Shown: in pieces, positions 43,616 through 51,264 of the stretch
Position numbering within the stretch: the stretch's first letter is position 1
Layout of the letters: the number at the start of each line of letters is the position of its first letter
NCBI GenBank assembly: GCA_964633715.1
Contig: CAZWHQ010000013.1
Location: 22,823 to 86,822 of the forward strand
Direction: 5' to 3'
Length of the DNA stretch: 64,000 bases
Source of the DNA: JAUWVG01 sp964633715
GTDB taxonomy: Bacteria; Acidobacteriota; Aminicenantia; Aminicenantales; Aminicenantaceae
Program-made: the position numbers and the translations under genes
The notes under the pieces: model-generated
The model's database searches: none
What the model was told of the DNA's origin: nothing
The model's input: only the letters and a program-made list of their open reading frames with translations

Positions 43616-43963
43616 ATGACAACGAAATTTAAAGCCTTAGGACTTTTTTTCTTCTTGCTCGTTATGGCCAGCGTGCCCATGTTCGCGCAGGATACAGACG
43701 TTACTGACAACAGAGCCACTCTCTATATGTGGGCCCTGATCGTAGGGGGAGCCGTTATTGCGATCGCTTCAGCTGTGGGTGCATACAGCCAGGCAAAAGC
43801 CATCAGCACAGCACTTGACGGCATTTCACGGAATCCCGCGGCCGCTCCCCACATCCGGTTCCTTGCGATTTTTGGACTGGTTCTGATCGAAACACTGGTC
43901 ATCTATGCCCTGCTCATCTCGATTATGATCATTATGATTAACTGGGGAAAATACGTTAACTAA
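43616..43963 (+). CDS. atpE: F-type ATP synthase subunit c with N-terminal signal-like segment and Na+ site residues
   Basis: The 115-residue precursor-like c subunit begins with an N-terminal hydrophobic segment ending MFAQD that looks like a cleavable signal. The hairpin of two helices follows. Helix 1 has GAYSQAKAISTALDG, the loop is SRNPAA, and helix 2 is LVLIETLVIYALL. Aligned on the loop Arg72, Gln59, Glu92, Thr93 and Tyr97 fall exactly at the positions of Q32, E65, S66 and Y70 in the Ilyobacter sodium-binding c subunit. ATG at 43616 is chosen since GGAG is 6 bases upstream; ATG at 43613 is the alternative. No atpF follows. Confidence 0.93.
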   Translation: MTTKFKALGLFFFLLVMASVPMFAQDTDVTDNRATLYMWALIVGGAVIAIASAVGAYSQAKAISTALDGISRNPAAAPHIRFLAIFGLVLIETLVIYALLISIMIIMINWGKYVN

Positions 43964-44006
43964 AAAGGATTCGCTATATACCCTGTTTTATGTTTAAAAT
44001 AAGCGT

Positions 44007-44876
44007 ATGAGTCTCCCTGTCTTCGACGTTATTCGAGCCACGTTTAAGAGGGCCAATGAAGACAGGATCGGCAACCACGCCATCACGATCTCCTATTTTG
44101 CACTGCTCTGCTCTATTCCGGTGGCAGCCCTGTTTGCCTATGTGAGCACAAAGATCCTGGGGGATCCCGAATTTGCGTTCCGGAGCCTGAATATTTTTTC
44201 AGAGGAGTTTTTTGCCCAGATCGATCCGCTTTTTCTGGAAAAAGTTCAAGCCATCCCACGCTATATCTCCAATTTGGGGCTCTTCGGGATTCTCGGCTCC
44301 TTCGTCGCAGCCAGTTTTCTGTTTTCGCGGCTGATCAACTCTGTCAATTTTATCTTCAAGGCCCAGTACCAAAAATCCTTTTTTTACAATCGGCTGATGG
44401 AGTATATCATGATGTTTATCATCGGGGTGATCATGCTGATTTCGCTGTCCATCACCGCAATCTGGACCGCCATCAACCGGTCGATAAACAGCAGCGTCTT
44501 TGTGGCCGAGCATATCAATCCCAATTTTGTCTCCTTGGTGAACAATTTTTTCCTTCAGTACTTGATCCCTTACATGCTGACATTCCTTGTGATCTTTGTC
44601 ATTTACAAGTTCATTCCGGAAATTAAAGTCTATACCAAAGCCGCCCTTATATCGGCGGCTATCACGGCCCTGCTGTGGGAGGCATTTAAGAGATTTTTTG
44701 CCTTTTATGTGGCCCATTTTTCGGCTATCGGAGTCGTGTTTTATCGGTTGGTCAAGGGGACGCTGTCATCAATCATTTTCTTTCTGCTGTGGATCACGCT
44801 CTCTCTCATCATTCTGCTCTTGGGAGCCGAGATGGCGACCGTTTTGAATGAGAGGATACATGAGCAAAAAACCTGA
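44007..44876 (+). CDS. YihY/BrkB family membrane protein
   Basis: This 289-residue protein has six membrane helices and the family pattern of YihY/BrkB (PF03631): an N-terminal AITISYFALLCSIPVAALF, a SFLFSRLINSVNFIFK region, YKFIPE, and near the end FYRLVKGTLSSIIFFLLWITLSLIILLLGAEMATV. The RNase BN annotation once given to this family is wrong; function is unknown. The start follows atpE by 43 bases, and the 3' end overlaps lpxD by 17 bases. Confidence 0.88.
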   Translation: MSLPVFDVIRATFKRANEDRIGNHAITISYFALLCSIPVAALFAYVSTKILGDPEFAFRSLNIFSEEFFAQIDPLFLEKVQAIPRYISNLGLFGILGSFVAASFLFSRLINSVNFIFKAQYQKSFFYNRLMEYIMMFIIGVIMLISLSITAIWTAINRSINSSVFVAEHINPNFVSLVNNFFLQYLIPYMLTFLVIFVIYKFIPEIKVYTKAALISAAITALLWEAFKRFFAFYVAHFSAIGVVFYRLVKGTLSSIIFFLLWITLSLIILLLGAEMATVLNERIHEQKT

Positions 44877-45891
44877 AAATTCCATAAGCCTGACCGTGGC
44901 AGAACTGGCCAAAAGGCTGGAATGCGCTTTTGAAGGGGATGGAGAGGTGATCATCCAGAGTGTGTCTAGCCTGGAATCGGCAGGGGCGGGCGACCTTGTC
45001 TTTGTGGCCCATCCCAAGTTCAAGCCTCTTTTTGAACAGACAAAGGCTTCGGCAGCCGTTGTCTCTCTGGGAGAAAAGCCGGGGAAAATCCCCTATTTGC
45101 GTTCCAAAACACCCAATTTGACATTTTTAGAAGCCATAAAGATTTTCTTTCAGCCCTATCTCCCTGAGTCCGGGATCCACCCAAAAGCTGTTGTGGCCCA
45201 GTCTGCCCAAATCGGAAAAGACGTGTCGATCGGGGCATATTCTGTGGTTGGTGAGGATGTGGAGATTGGAGACGGTTCAATAATTTTCCCACATGTCGAT
45301 ATCTATCCGTACGCTAAAATCGGAGCGGGCTGCATTCTGCACGCCCATGTGACTGTGCGGGAGGGCTGCACTCTTGGAAACCGGGTCATTCTGCAGAACG
45401 GGGTGGTCATTGGGGCGGATGGATTCGGCTATGCCCAGAAAGGGGACGGAACACATATTAAAATTCCGCAGATGGGAACCGTCGTCCTTGAGGACGATGT
45501 GGAAGTGGGGGCCAATTCGACCATCGACAGAGCCGCGATGGACAAAACCATCATCCGAAGAGGGACCAAGATCGACAACCTCGTCATGCTCGCGCACAGT
45601 GTCGAGGTCGGCACAGACACCATCATCATTTCACAGGCCGGGATTGCGGGAAGCTCACGGATAGGCAAAAACGTGATCATCGCCGGTCAAGCCGGCATTC
45701 CCGATCACATCAATATCGGAGATAGGGCGATCATTGCGGCCCAAGCGGGAGTGATGAACGATGTACCGGCGGGAACAACAGTCGCCGGCAGTCCTCATAT
45801 GAAGATCAAGGATTACTGGAGGATGTGGGCCAACGTAAAAAAAATCCCCGAGCTTATCAAGGAACTCGAAAAACTCAAATCCAAATCTTAA
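44860..45891 (+). CDS. lpxD: UDP-3-O-(3-hydroxyacyl)glucosamine N-acyltransferase
   Basis: LpxD adds the second hydroxyacyl chain in lipid A synthesis, using acyl-ACP in the cytoplasm. The protein has ~343 residues, with a uridine-binding N-terminal domain (LTVAELAKRLECAFEGDG, SLESAGAGDLVFV), hexapeptide left-handed helix repeats from ~100, and the catalytic His in IDNLVMLAHSVEVG. A C-terminal helical end (IKDYWRMWANVKKIPELIKELEKL) completes it. ATG at 44860 has AGAGG just upstream; ATG at 44848 is also in frame. Its presence shows an LPS-type outer membrane. Its stop overlaps the convergent trxB stop in TTAA. Confidence 0.95.
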   Translation: MSKKPENSISLTVAELAKRLECAFEGDGEVIIQSVSSLESAGAGDLVFVAHPKFKPLFEQTKASAAVVSLGEKPGKIPYLRSKTPNLTFLEAIKIFFQPYLPESGIHPKAVVAQSAQIGKDVSIGAYSVVGEDVEIGDGSIIFPHVDIYPYAKIGAGCILHAHVTVREGCTLGNRVILQNGVVIGADGFGYAQKGDGTHIKIPQMGTVVLEDDVEVGANSTIDRAAMDKTIIRRGTKIDNLVMLAHSVEVGTDTIIISQAGIAGSSRIGKNVIIAGQAGIPDHINIGDRAIIAAQAGVMNDVPAGTTVAGSPHMKIKDYWRMWANVKKIPELIKELEKLKSKS

Positions 45892-46808
45892 TACTTGCGG
45901 AGGAGGTCTTCAATTCCGATAGCAGCAGCAACGGCTGTGCCAACGGCTGTAGCCATCTGTTCAGGACAGGCATCACAGACATCACCAGCCGCAAATATTC
46001 CCGGTTGCGAAGTGGCCATATTCTTTTTAACCTTAATTTCACGCCACTCATTGAGATCCAGCAATCCTTCCACAAGTTTCGAATTGGGATCCAGTCCAAT
46101 GGAGATAAAAAATCCTTGAACCTCTATTTCAGAAGTCTCCAAAGTTTTAACATTTTGAAGTCTCAAAGATTCAAGAGTGGCTGAACCCAATATGTGGGTG
46201 ACAATTGAGTTCCAGATAACCGTGATTTTTTCATTTTCAAAAACACGCTCCTGAAGGATCTGTTCTCCCCGGAACTTGTCACGGCGATGGATAAGCTTGA
46301 GAGACCGGCAGAATTTTGTAAGAAACAGGGCTTCCGTCAATGCCCAGTCCCCTCCGCCAACAACAGCCAGATCTTTATCCTTAAAAAACGCTCCGTCACA
46401 CGTCGCACAATAAGAAATTCCCCTACCAAGATATTTTCCTTCATTTTCAAGCCCCAGCCTGCGGTGGGCCGAACCTGTGGCCACCAGCACTGTCCGCGTG
46501 AGGTATTCCGCCTGTCCAGCTATAACATTCCATAGATCGTCTTTTTTTTCGATCCTCTCGACTTCATCTTGTACAATCTCGGCGCCGAACTTTTCGGCCT
46601 GCGCCCGGAATTTGTCCATCAACTCAAAAGGCACAACTCCATCGGGAAAACCAGGATAGTTTTCCACAAAATCTGTTAGGAGAATCTGTCCTCCAGGAAT
46701 CCCTTTTTCCAGGACAAGAGTCTTGAGCCGACCGCGGCCAGTGTAAATGGCCGCAGACAGGCCTGCTGGACCAGCCCCGATAATAACAACATCGTAGATT
46801 TCACTCAT
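45888..46808 (-). CDS. trxB: Thioredoxin reductase
   Basis: This 306-residue low-molecular-weight thioredoxin reductase uses NADPH to reduce thioredoxin. The FAD motif is DVVIIGAGPAGLSAAIYTGR, the redox-active pair is C134-A-T-C137 in SYCATCDG, and the NADPH site is LAVVGGGDWALTEALFL, where the usual GGGNSA is changed to GGGDWA. GIFAAGDVCD is the second FAD motif, slightly altered from GIFAAGDV.D. The start overlaps trxA by four bases, forming a trxA-trxB operon. The GGD-W substitution at the pyridine nucleotide site is worth noting. Confidence 0.93.
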   Translation of the reverse strand: MSEIYDVVIIGAGPAGLSAAIYTGRGRLKTLVLEKGIPGGQILLTDFVENYPGFPDGVVPFELMDKFRAQAEKFGAEIVQDEVERIEKKDDLWNVIAGQAEYLTRTVLVATGSAHRRLGLENEGKYLGRGISYCATCDGAFFKDKDLAVVGGGDWALTEALFLTKFCRSLKLIHRRDKFRGEQILQERVFENEKITVIWNSIVTHILGSATLESLRLQNVKTLETSEIEVQGFFISIGLDPNSKLVEGLLDLNEWREIKVKKNMATSQPGIFAAGDVCDACPEQMATAVGTAVAAAIGIEDLLRKY

Positions 46809-47131
46809 AGGTGTTTGTTTATGGCTTCTTCGATTTTCTTTTGGGGAAGCGCCCCAATGATAGTTTCTTTGATTTCTCCGCCCTGAAAGAGGAGAAGTGT
46901 CGGGATGCTCATTACAGAGAATTTGGACGGAGTCATAGGACTTTCATCCACGTTCAATTTAGCCACTTTTAACCGGCCTTTGTATTCCTTGGCAATATTC
47001 TCCAGCGAGGGAACGATGATTTTGCATGGTCCGCACCAGACGGCCCAAAAGTCCAGAAGGACGGGCATATCGGATTTGAGGATTTCTTCTTCAAAAGTCG
47101 AATCCGTGACTTCAAAAATATCTTCAGACAT
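46805..47131 (-). CDS. trxA: Thioredoxin
   Basis: This 108-residue protein has the canonical FWAVWCGPCKIIVPSLE active site (C33, C36), the buried Asp in LLDFWA, and the cis-proline in SVMSIPTLLLFQGG. It reduces protein disulfides in the cytoplasm. AAAGGAG lies 7 bases before the ATG, and a near-consensus promoter lies about 30-60 bases upstream. It is co-transcribed with trxB downstream. Confidence 0.96.
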   Translation of the reverse strand: MSEDIFEVTDSTFEEEILKSDMPVLLDFWAVWCGPCKIIVPSLENIAKEYKGRLKVAKLNVDESPMTPSKFSVMSIPTLLLFQGGEIKETIIGALPQKKIEEAINKHL

Positions 47132-47160
47132 AGTCTTCTCCTTTATTTTTCGTAAAATCC

Positions 47161-47189
47161 ATAATAATCAACCCCTAAAAAAATGTCAA
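47161..47189 (-). promoter_or_regulatory. Near-consensus sigma-70 promoter of trxA-trxB
   Basis: On the minus strand TTGACA (47189-47184) and TATTAT (47166-47161) are exactly 17 bases apart. Transcription would start near 47154 and run through the AAAGGAG ribosome site into trxA. It lies in the short gap after nadK, so trxAB can be expressed independently of the housekeeping block. Confidence 0.75.
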
Positions 47190-47198
47190 TTCTTGAGA

Positions 47199-48041
47199 CT
47201 AACCCCAGCTGAGCTTTTCCTGGAGGAGGTCGAAGTAGTTGCGTTTGGGGGAGGAAACGAGGACCAATTCAAGCGACGAGGTGCGCACTTCAATGACATC
47301 GTCAATCTCCATTTGGAAACCTCTCTGTCCGTCCAAAGTCAAATAGACTTCCTCACCGGCAATCAACTGAGTTTTGATGGTCGAGCTCGAGGCAATCACC
47401 ATGGGGCGGAAGGAAAGCGTGTGGGGGCAGATGGGCGATATAATGATGGCGGGAATATAGGGCTGAATGATGGGCCCTCCGGCTGAAAGAGAGTAGGCTG
47501 TGGAGCCCGTAGGGGTTGAAATGATCAGTCCGTCGGCCCGCGTGGTGACGATCTCTTTGTCGTCGATCCAGATTTTGGCCTGGATCATCCGAGCCAGAGC
47601 ACCCTTGTTGATCACCACATCATTAAGACAAGAAAATGTTTCTCCTCGATAAGAGACATCCAGGAGACGCCGTTGAGTGACAATTTTTGTGTTTCCCTCC
47701 AAAAAAGCATCCAGGGTCAAGAAAACCTCGTTTAGAGGCACTTCTGTTAAAAAACCCAGGCTTCCAAGATTGACACCCAAAACCGGGATCTTCTCCTGGG
47801 CAGCCAAGTGGGCTATGGATAGTAGAGTCCCGTCCCCTCCCAGTACAATCACCAGATCCACGCGAGAAGGGATATCTTCCCTTTTCACGCTGTTCTTTAA
47901 AGCAAGTTTTTCAGCGGCCGCTTCTTCAAGAAGGCATTCGATGTCTTTTTGGTCGAAGTATTGGATGAGCTCTTCCAGAGCCTTTTCTGCCTCGGGGGCA
48001 TGTGGCTTGATGACAAAACCGACATTTTTAATATTTCTCAT
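47199..48041 (-). CDS. nadK: NAD kinase
   Basis: This 280-residue protein phosphorylates NAD to NADP. The conserved VIVLGGDGTLLSIAHLA motif (GGDGT, catalytic Asp) is at ~residues 70-86, NLGSLGFLTE follows, and NDVVINKGALARM plus DGLIISTPTGSTAYSLSAGGPI make up the NAD-binding half. Length and motif order are typical. The start overlaps the 3' end of tlyA by 14 bases, so the two are coupled. An older name for the family is ppnK. Confidence 0.95.
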   Translation of the reverse strand: MRNIKNVGFVIKPHAPEAEKALEELIQYFDQKDIECLLEEAAAEKLALKNSVKREDIPSRVDLVIVLGGDGTLLSIAHLAAQEKIPVLGVNLGSLGFLTEVPLNEVFLTLDAFLEGNTKIVTQRRLLDVSYRGETFSCLNDVVINKGALARMIQAKIWIDDKEIVTTRADGLIISTPTGSTAYSLSAGGPIIQPYIPAIIISPICPHTLSFRPMVIASSSTIKTQLIAGEEVYLTLDGQRGFQMEIDDVIEVRTSSLELVLVSSPKRNYFDLLQEKLSWG

Positions 48042-48819
48042 CCCAAACCACCTCCTTGATTATATCAAAAAACATACCTGATGACTTCTGCCTCTTATCC
48101 TTTTTCTTCCAGAGGAAAAAGTACTCCTGGTTTCCCTTTTGCCCCCGGACAGAGGGCCTCATGGCATCAACAAAAGAATATCCAATCCCTTCAGCCTTTT
48201 GTGCGATAGAGATCAGCACCTCTTCGTGGAGAGTGCGGTTCCGGACGATTCCTTTTTTTCCAACCTGCTTTCGCTCCACTTCAAATTGAGGTTTGATGAG
48301 AGACACCACAATACCTTCTCCTACTATCTTATAAACAGCCGGAAGCACCTTTAGTACCGAGATAAACGAAAGATCGATGGTCACCAAATCCAAAACATCG
48401 GGAATGTCTTTTTTTTCAAGATAGCGGGCATTCTTTTCCACGATGACTACCCTGGAATTCTGCCTTAGGGTGTTATCGAGCTGCCGTGTATCCACATCTA
48501 CAGCAAACACCTTCCGGGCTCCCTTTTGAAGAAGGCAGTCCGTAAAACCTCCGGTCGAGGCCCCAAGATCTGCAGCCGTTTTCCCCTCGACAGCAAAGAC
48601 AAACTTTTCAAGAGCTTCATCAAGTTTTAATCCCCCCCGGCTGACAAAAGGCGGGGTTTCCTTGAGTGTTAGGTCCAGCTCCACATCAAGCAGCTGTCCC
48701 GCCTTGTCCACCCTCAAACCACCGGCATAGACAAGCCCTGCCATAATCAAAGCCTGTGCTTTCTTAGGGCTATCTGCCAATCCTGCATAAACGACCAACT
48801 TATCGGCACGGTCTTTCAT
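48028..48819 (-). CDS. tlyA: TlyA family rRNA 2'-O-methyltransferase / hemolysin A-like
   Basis: This ~263-residue protein has an S4 RNA-binding domain (DRADKLVVYAGLADSPKKAQ) in the first ~60 residues. A Rossmann SAM methyltransferase follows: AADLGASTGGFTDCLLQKGA, then VFAVDVDTRQLDN and the catalytic-type LVTIDLSFISVLKVLP and SLIKPQFEVERKQVGKKGIV. TlyA members 2'-O-methylate 16S and 23S rRNA. ATG at 48819 is chosen because AAGGG precedes it; an upstream in-frame TTG at 48849 adds 10 unconserved residues. Confidence 0.92.
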   Translation of the reverse strand: MKDRADKLVVYAGLADSPKKAQALIMAGLVYAGGLRVDKAGQLLDVELDLTLKETPPFVSRGGLKLDEALEKFVFAVEGKTAADLGASTGGFTDCLLQKGARKVFAVDVDTRQLDNTLRQNSRVVIVEKNARYLEKKDIPDVLDLVTIDLSFISVLKVLPAVYKIVGEGIVVSLIKPQFEVERKQVGKKGIVRNRTLHEEVLISIAQKAEGIGYSFVDAMRPSVRGQKGNQEYFFLWKKKDKRQKSSGMFFDIIKEVVWDEKY

Positions 48820-48883
48820 GACCAAAAGCCCTTTACTTGCAGTTGCCAACTGTTTCGCACTTGTTAACTAGGAGTAAAGACTC

Positions 48884-50755
48884 TCAAGATTTATAGAATT
48901 CTTTGATCTGTTTGATCAGACCTTCTGTATCCAGTTCATACATCCGTTTGATCTGGTCTACTTTTCCCACTGGATAGATCTCGACAGGAAGCCCGATGCG
49001 TTTAAACCGCAGGTCAAATTTTTTCTCCCTGTCCAAAAGTTCCCGCACCGCGCTTCCAAATCCTCCGTCCAAGACAGCTTCCTCCGCTGTGACAATCACT
49101 CCCCCAGGTCGTGCGTATTGGAGAATGGCCTCCTTATCTAGAGGTTTGGCAAACCGGGCATTCACCACGGCCAGGGAAATTCCTTCTCTTTCAAGAGTTT
49201 TGGCGGCCTTAAGAGCGGGATAGACCATGCTCCCAAAGGCCAAGAGAAGATCTTGGCCATCCTTGAGCTTTTCGCTTTTCCCAAGAGGAAGAACTTCAAA
49301 ATCCGTATCCATCTCCACACCGACACCCTTGCCTTTGGGAAACCGCACGGCAGATGGGTGAGGGTAGGACAGGGCCGAATGGATCATGTGCTGCAGCTCG
49401 TTCTCATCCTTGGGTGCCAAAATAATCATGTTGGGAAGATGCCGGAGATAGACAATGTCATTGATCCCCTGGTGCGTAGGTCCATCATCGGGAACAATCC
49501 CGGAGCGGTCTAGAGCAAAGACAATAGGGATATCCATTAGGCATACATCATGGTAAAGCTGGTCGTAGGCTCTTTGGAGAAAAGTCGAATAGATGGCCAC
49601 AATGGGCTTAAATCCGCTGAGCGCCATTCCAGAAGCAAAATCGACTGCATGTTGCTCGGCAATTCCCACATCAAAAAATCGATCAGGAAATTTTTTGGAA
49701 AACTCCACAAGGTCTGTTCCTTCCCGCATAGCTGCCGTAATCGCTACAATTTTTTTATCCGCCTCCCCCACTTTAACCGCCGTCTGTCCAAAAACCTTCG
49801 AGAAAGAGCGTCTTTTGTCATTATTCAGGGATTTTCCTGTTTGGATTTCAAAGGGAGATGTCCCATGAAAGGCCGAAGAATCTTTCTGTGCCGGGCCGTA
49901 CCCCTTTCCCTTCTTGGTGACGCAATGGATGAGCACAGGTCCGTCGTACTTTTTGGCCTTCTCAAATACCTCCAGGAGCGAAGAGATATTGTGTCCCTGG
50001 ACAGGACCGATGTATTTGATCCCAAGTTCCGTAAAAACAAGGCCGGGAAAAAATATTTTTTTTATGGCTTCATCGATAGAACGTCCTATCTTTATCATGG
50101 GCCAACCAACAGCAGGGATACTCTTGAGGATGGATTTTACTGTATCCTTGATCTTGAGATAGTGCTGCCCCGAAACCAGATACTCCAAGTACTTGGACAG
50201 GGCGCCGACGTTATGAGAGATGGACATCTCGTTGTAGTTGAGGACGATGATGACCCTGTCGCTGTGATGCCCGATTTGATTGATAGCCTCCCAGGCCACT
50301 CCTCCGGTTAGACTTCCATCCCCGACCACCGCCACCACGTAATGGTCTTCCTTCTTTTTATCTCGGGCTGCGGCCATACCGGCCGCCGCCGACAGCGCCG
50401 TGGAGGCATGACCTGTGTTGTACACATCAAAAGGACTTTCTCCTCGGTCGGGAAATCCACACAGTCCTCCGTGCTGCCTAAGGTTCTGGAACTGCTCCTT
50501 TCGGCCTGTGATAATCTTGTGTGTATAGCACTGGTGCCCGACATCCCATATGATCTTGTCCGTCTCGGCATCAAAAATGCAGTGAAGAGCCAGGGTCAGC
50601 TCCACAACACCAAGATTTGGGGAGAGGTGGCCCCCTGTTTTCGAGACGACCTGGATGATCAGATCTCTGATTTCCTGAGCCAGCTGGGCCAAATCTTTTC
50701 GGTTGAGTTCCTTGACATCCTTTGGTGACTGAACACGATCTAGAATTTTTTCCAT
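48884..50755 (-). CDS. dxs: 1-deoxy-D-xylulose-5-phosphate synthase
   Basis: This 623-residue thiamine-diphosphate enzyme condenses pyruvate and glyceraldehyde 3-phosphate to open the MEP isoprenoid pathway. The TPP-binding motif is VVGDGSLTGGVAWEAINQIG, the N-terminal region has LSPNLGVVELTLALH and GDVGHQCYTHKIITGR-type text, and the transketolase central domain has GIAEQHAVDFASGMAL and DRSGIVPDDGPTHQG. Length is normal. AAGGA precedes the ATG. Upstream sits a relic of ispA, the gene that normally occupies this slot. Confidence 0.97.
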   Translation of the reverse strand: MEKILDRVQSPKDVKELNRKDLAQLAQEIRDLIIQVVSKTGGHLSPNLGVVELTLALHCIFDAETDKIIWDVGHQCYTHKIITGRKEQFQNLRQHGGLCGFPDRGESPFDVYNTGHASTALSAAAGMAAARDKKKEDHYVVAVVGDGSLTGGVAWEAINQIGHHSDRVIIVLNYNEMSISHNVGALSKYLEYLVSGQHYLKIKDTVKSILKSIPAVGWPMIKIGRSIDEAIKKIFFPGLVFTELGIKYIGPVQGHNISSLLEVFEKAKKYDGPVLIHCVTKKGKGYGPAQKDSSAFHGTSPFEIQTGKSLNNDKRRSFSKVFGQTAVKVGEADKKIVAITAAMREGTDLVEFSKKFPDRFFDVGIAEQHAVDFASGMALSGFKPIVAIYSTFLQRAYDQLYHDVCLMDIPIVFALDRSGIVPDDGPTHQGINDIVYLRHLPNMIILAPKDENELQHMIHSALSYPHPSAVRFPKGKGVGVEMDTDFEVLPLGKSEKLKDGQDLLLAFGSMVYPALKAAKTLEREGISLAVVNARFAKPLDKEAILQYARPGGVIVTAEEAVLDGGFGSAVRELLDREKKFDLRFKRIGLPVEIYPVGKVDQIKRMYELDTEGLIKQIKEFYKS

Positions 50756-50775
50756 TGTCTCATTGTCCTTAACAT

Positions 50776-50928
50776 TTAAAAATTTGACAGGGGACTGGAC
50801 TTTTTTCCTCCTGAAAACACCATAAACCTTTTCGCCGCAGAAAGCAGGGATGTATCTGAAGGCAAAAGGCGCTCGAGTTCCCTCTCGATGGCCTCATTTT
50901 TTGCTTCCAGGACCAGGTTCCTATCCAT
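50776..50928 (-). pseudogene. ispA: Truncated relic of ispA (polyprenyl diphosphate synthase N-terminus)
   Basis: This short frame of 50 codons starts with ATG after AGGA (7-base gap) and ends at TAA. The sequence NEAIERELERLLPSD then LSAAKRFMVFSGGKKSSPL closely follows the N-terminus of short-chain polyprenyl diphosphate synthases (V.ral.rlLP...ea.rys.laGGKrlRPlL). After the GGK-x3-PL block it stops. The remaining ~240 residues, including both DDxxD motifs, are absent, and dxs begins 20 bases later. The location xseB-ispA-dxs is the standard one in many bacteria. A deletion is the simplest reading. A functional IspA must be elsewhere. Confidence 0.72.
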
Positions 50929-50940
50929 TTGTATTCCTGT

Positions 50941-51255
50941 TTAGAAGGGAAGATCGCTGTCCTCTCCATCCTCTGGAGATTCATCCTTGTCTTCTGCCGA
51001 GTCTTGAGGTTCTTCGGCAGATTCTTCCTCAGTATTCAAAGCAAACGGCTCGGCCTTGACCTTTCCGTCCTCATCCTTAAGAAGAATCTCTGTCTTTTTT
51101 TCAGCCTTTTCCAGTTCCTCCCGTAAAAATTTTGCCCGCTTGACACCCTTTTCAAACAACGACAGAGACTCATCGAGTGAGAGGCCCCCCTCCTCCAGTT
51201 TGGAGACGATGTCTTCCAACTCAGCCAGGGCTTTTTCGAAGCTTAAATCGGCCAT
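50941..51255 (-). CDS. xseB: Exodeoxyribonuclease VII small subunit with acidic SSB-like tail
   Basis: The first ~65 of 104 residues are the usual XseB helical hairpin (FEKALAELEDIVSKLEEGG, SLDESLSLFEKGVKRAKFL), which caps the XseA coiled coil. Beyond residue ~70 lies a ~30-residue acidic, Ser/Asp/Glu-rich tail ending EDGEDSDLPF. The last residues, D-S-D-L-P-F at the extreme C-terminus, match the tip of bacterial SSB that recruits DNA repair enzymes. E. coli XseB is about 80 residues without such a tail. The gene sits between xseA and the ispA relic. Confidence 0.93.
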   Translation of the reverse strand: MADLSFEKALAELEDIVSKLEEGGLSLDESLSLFEKGVKRAKFLREELEKAEKKTEILLKDEDGKVKAEPFALNTEEESAEEPQDSAEDKDESPEDGEDSDLPF

Positions 51256-51264
51256 GTCAAACTC

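Noticed and set aside
48838..48852. CAGTTG/CAACTG palindrome before tlyA
   Set aside because: It lies at the start-codon region of tlyA, has no T-run and no clear relation to the gene start; likely chance.
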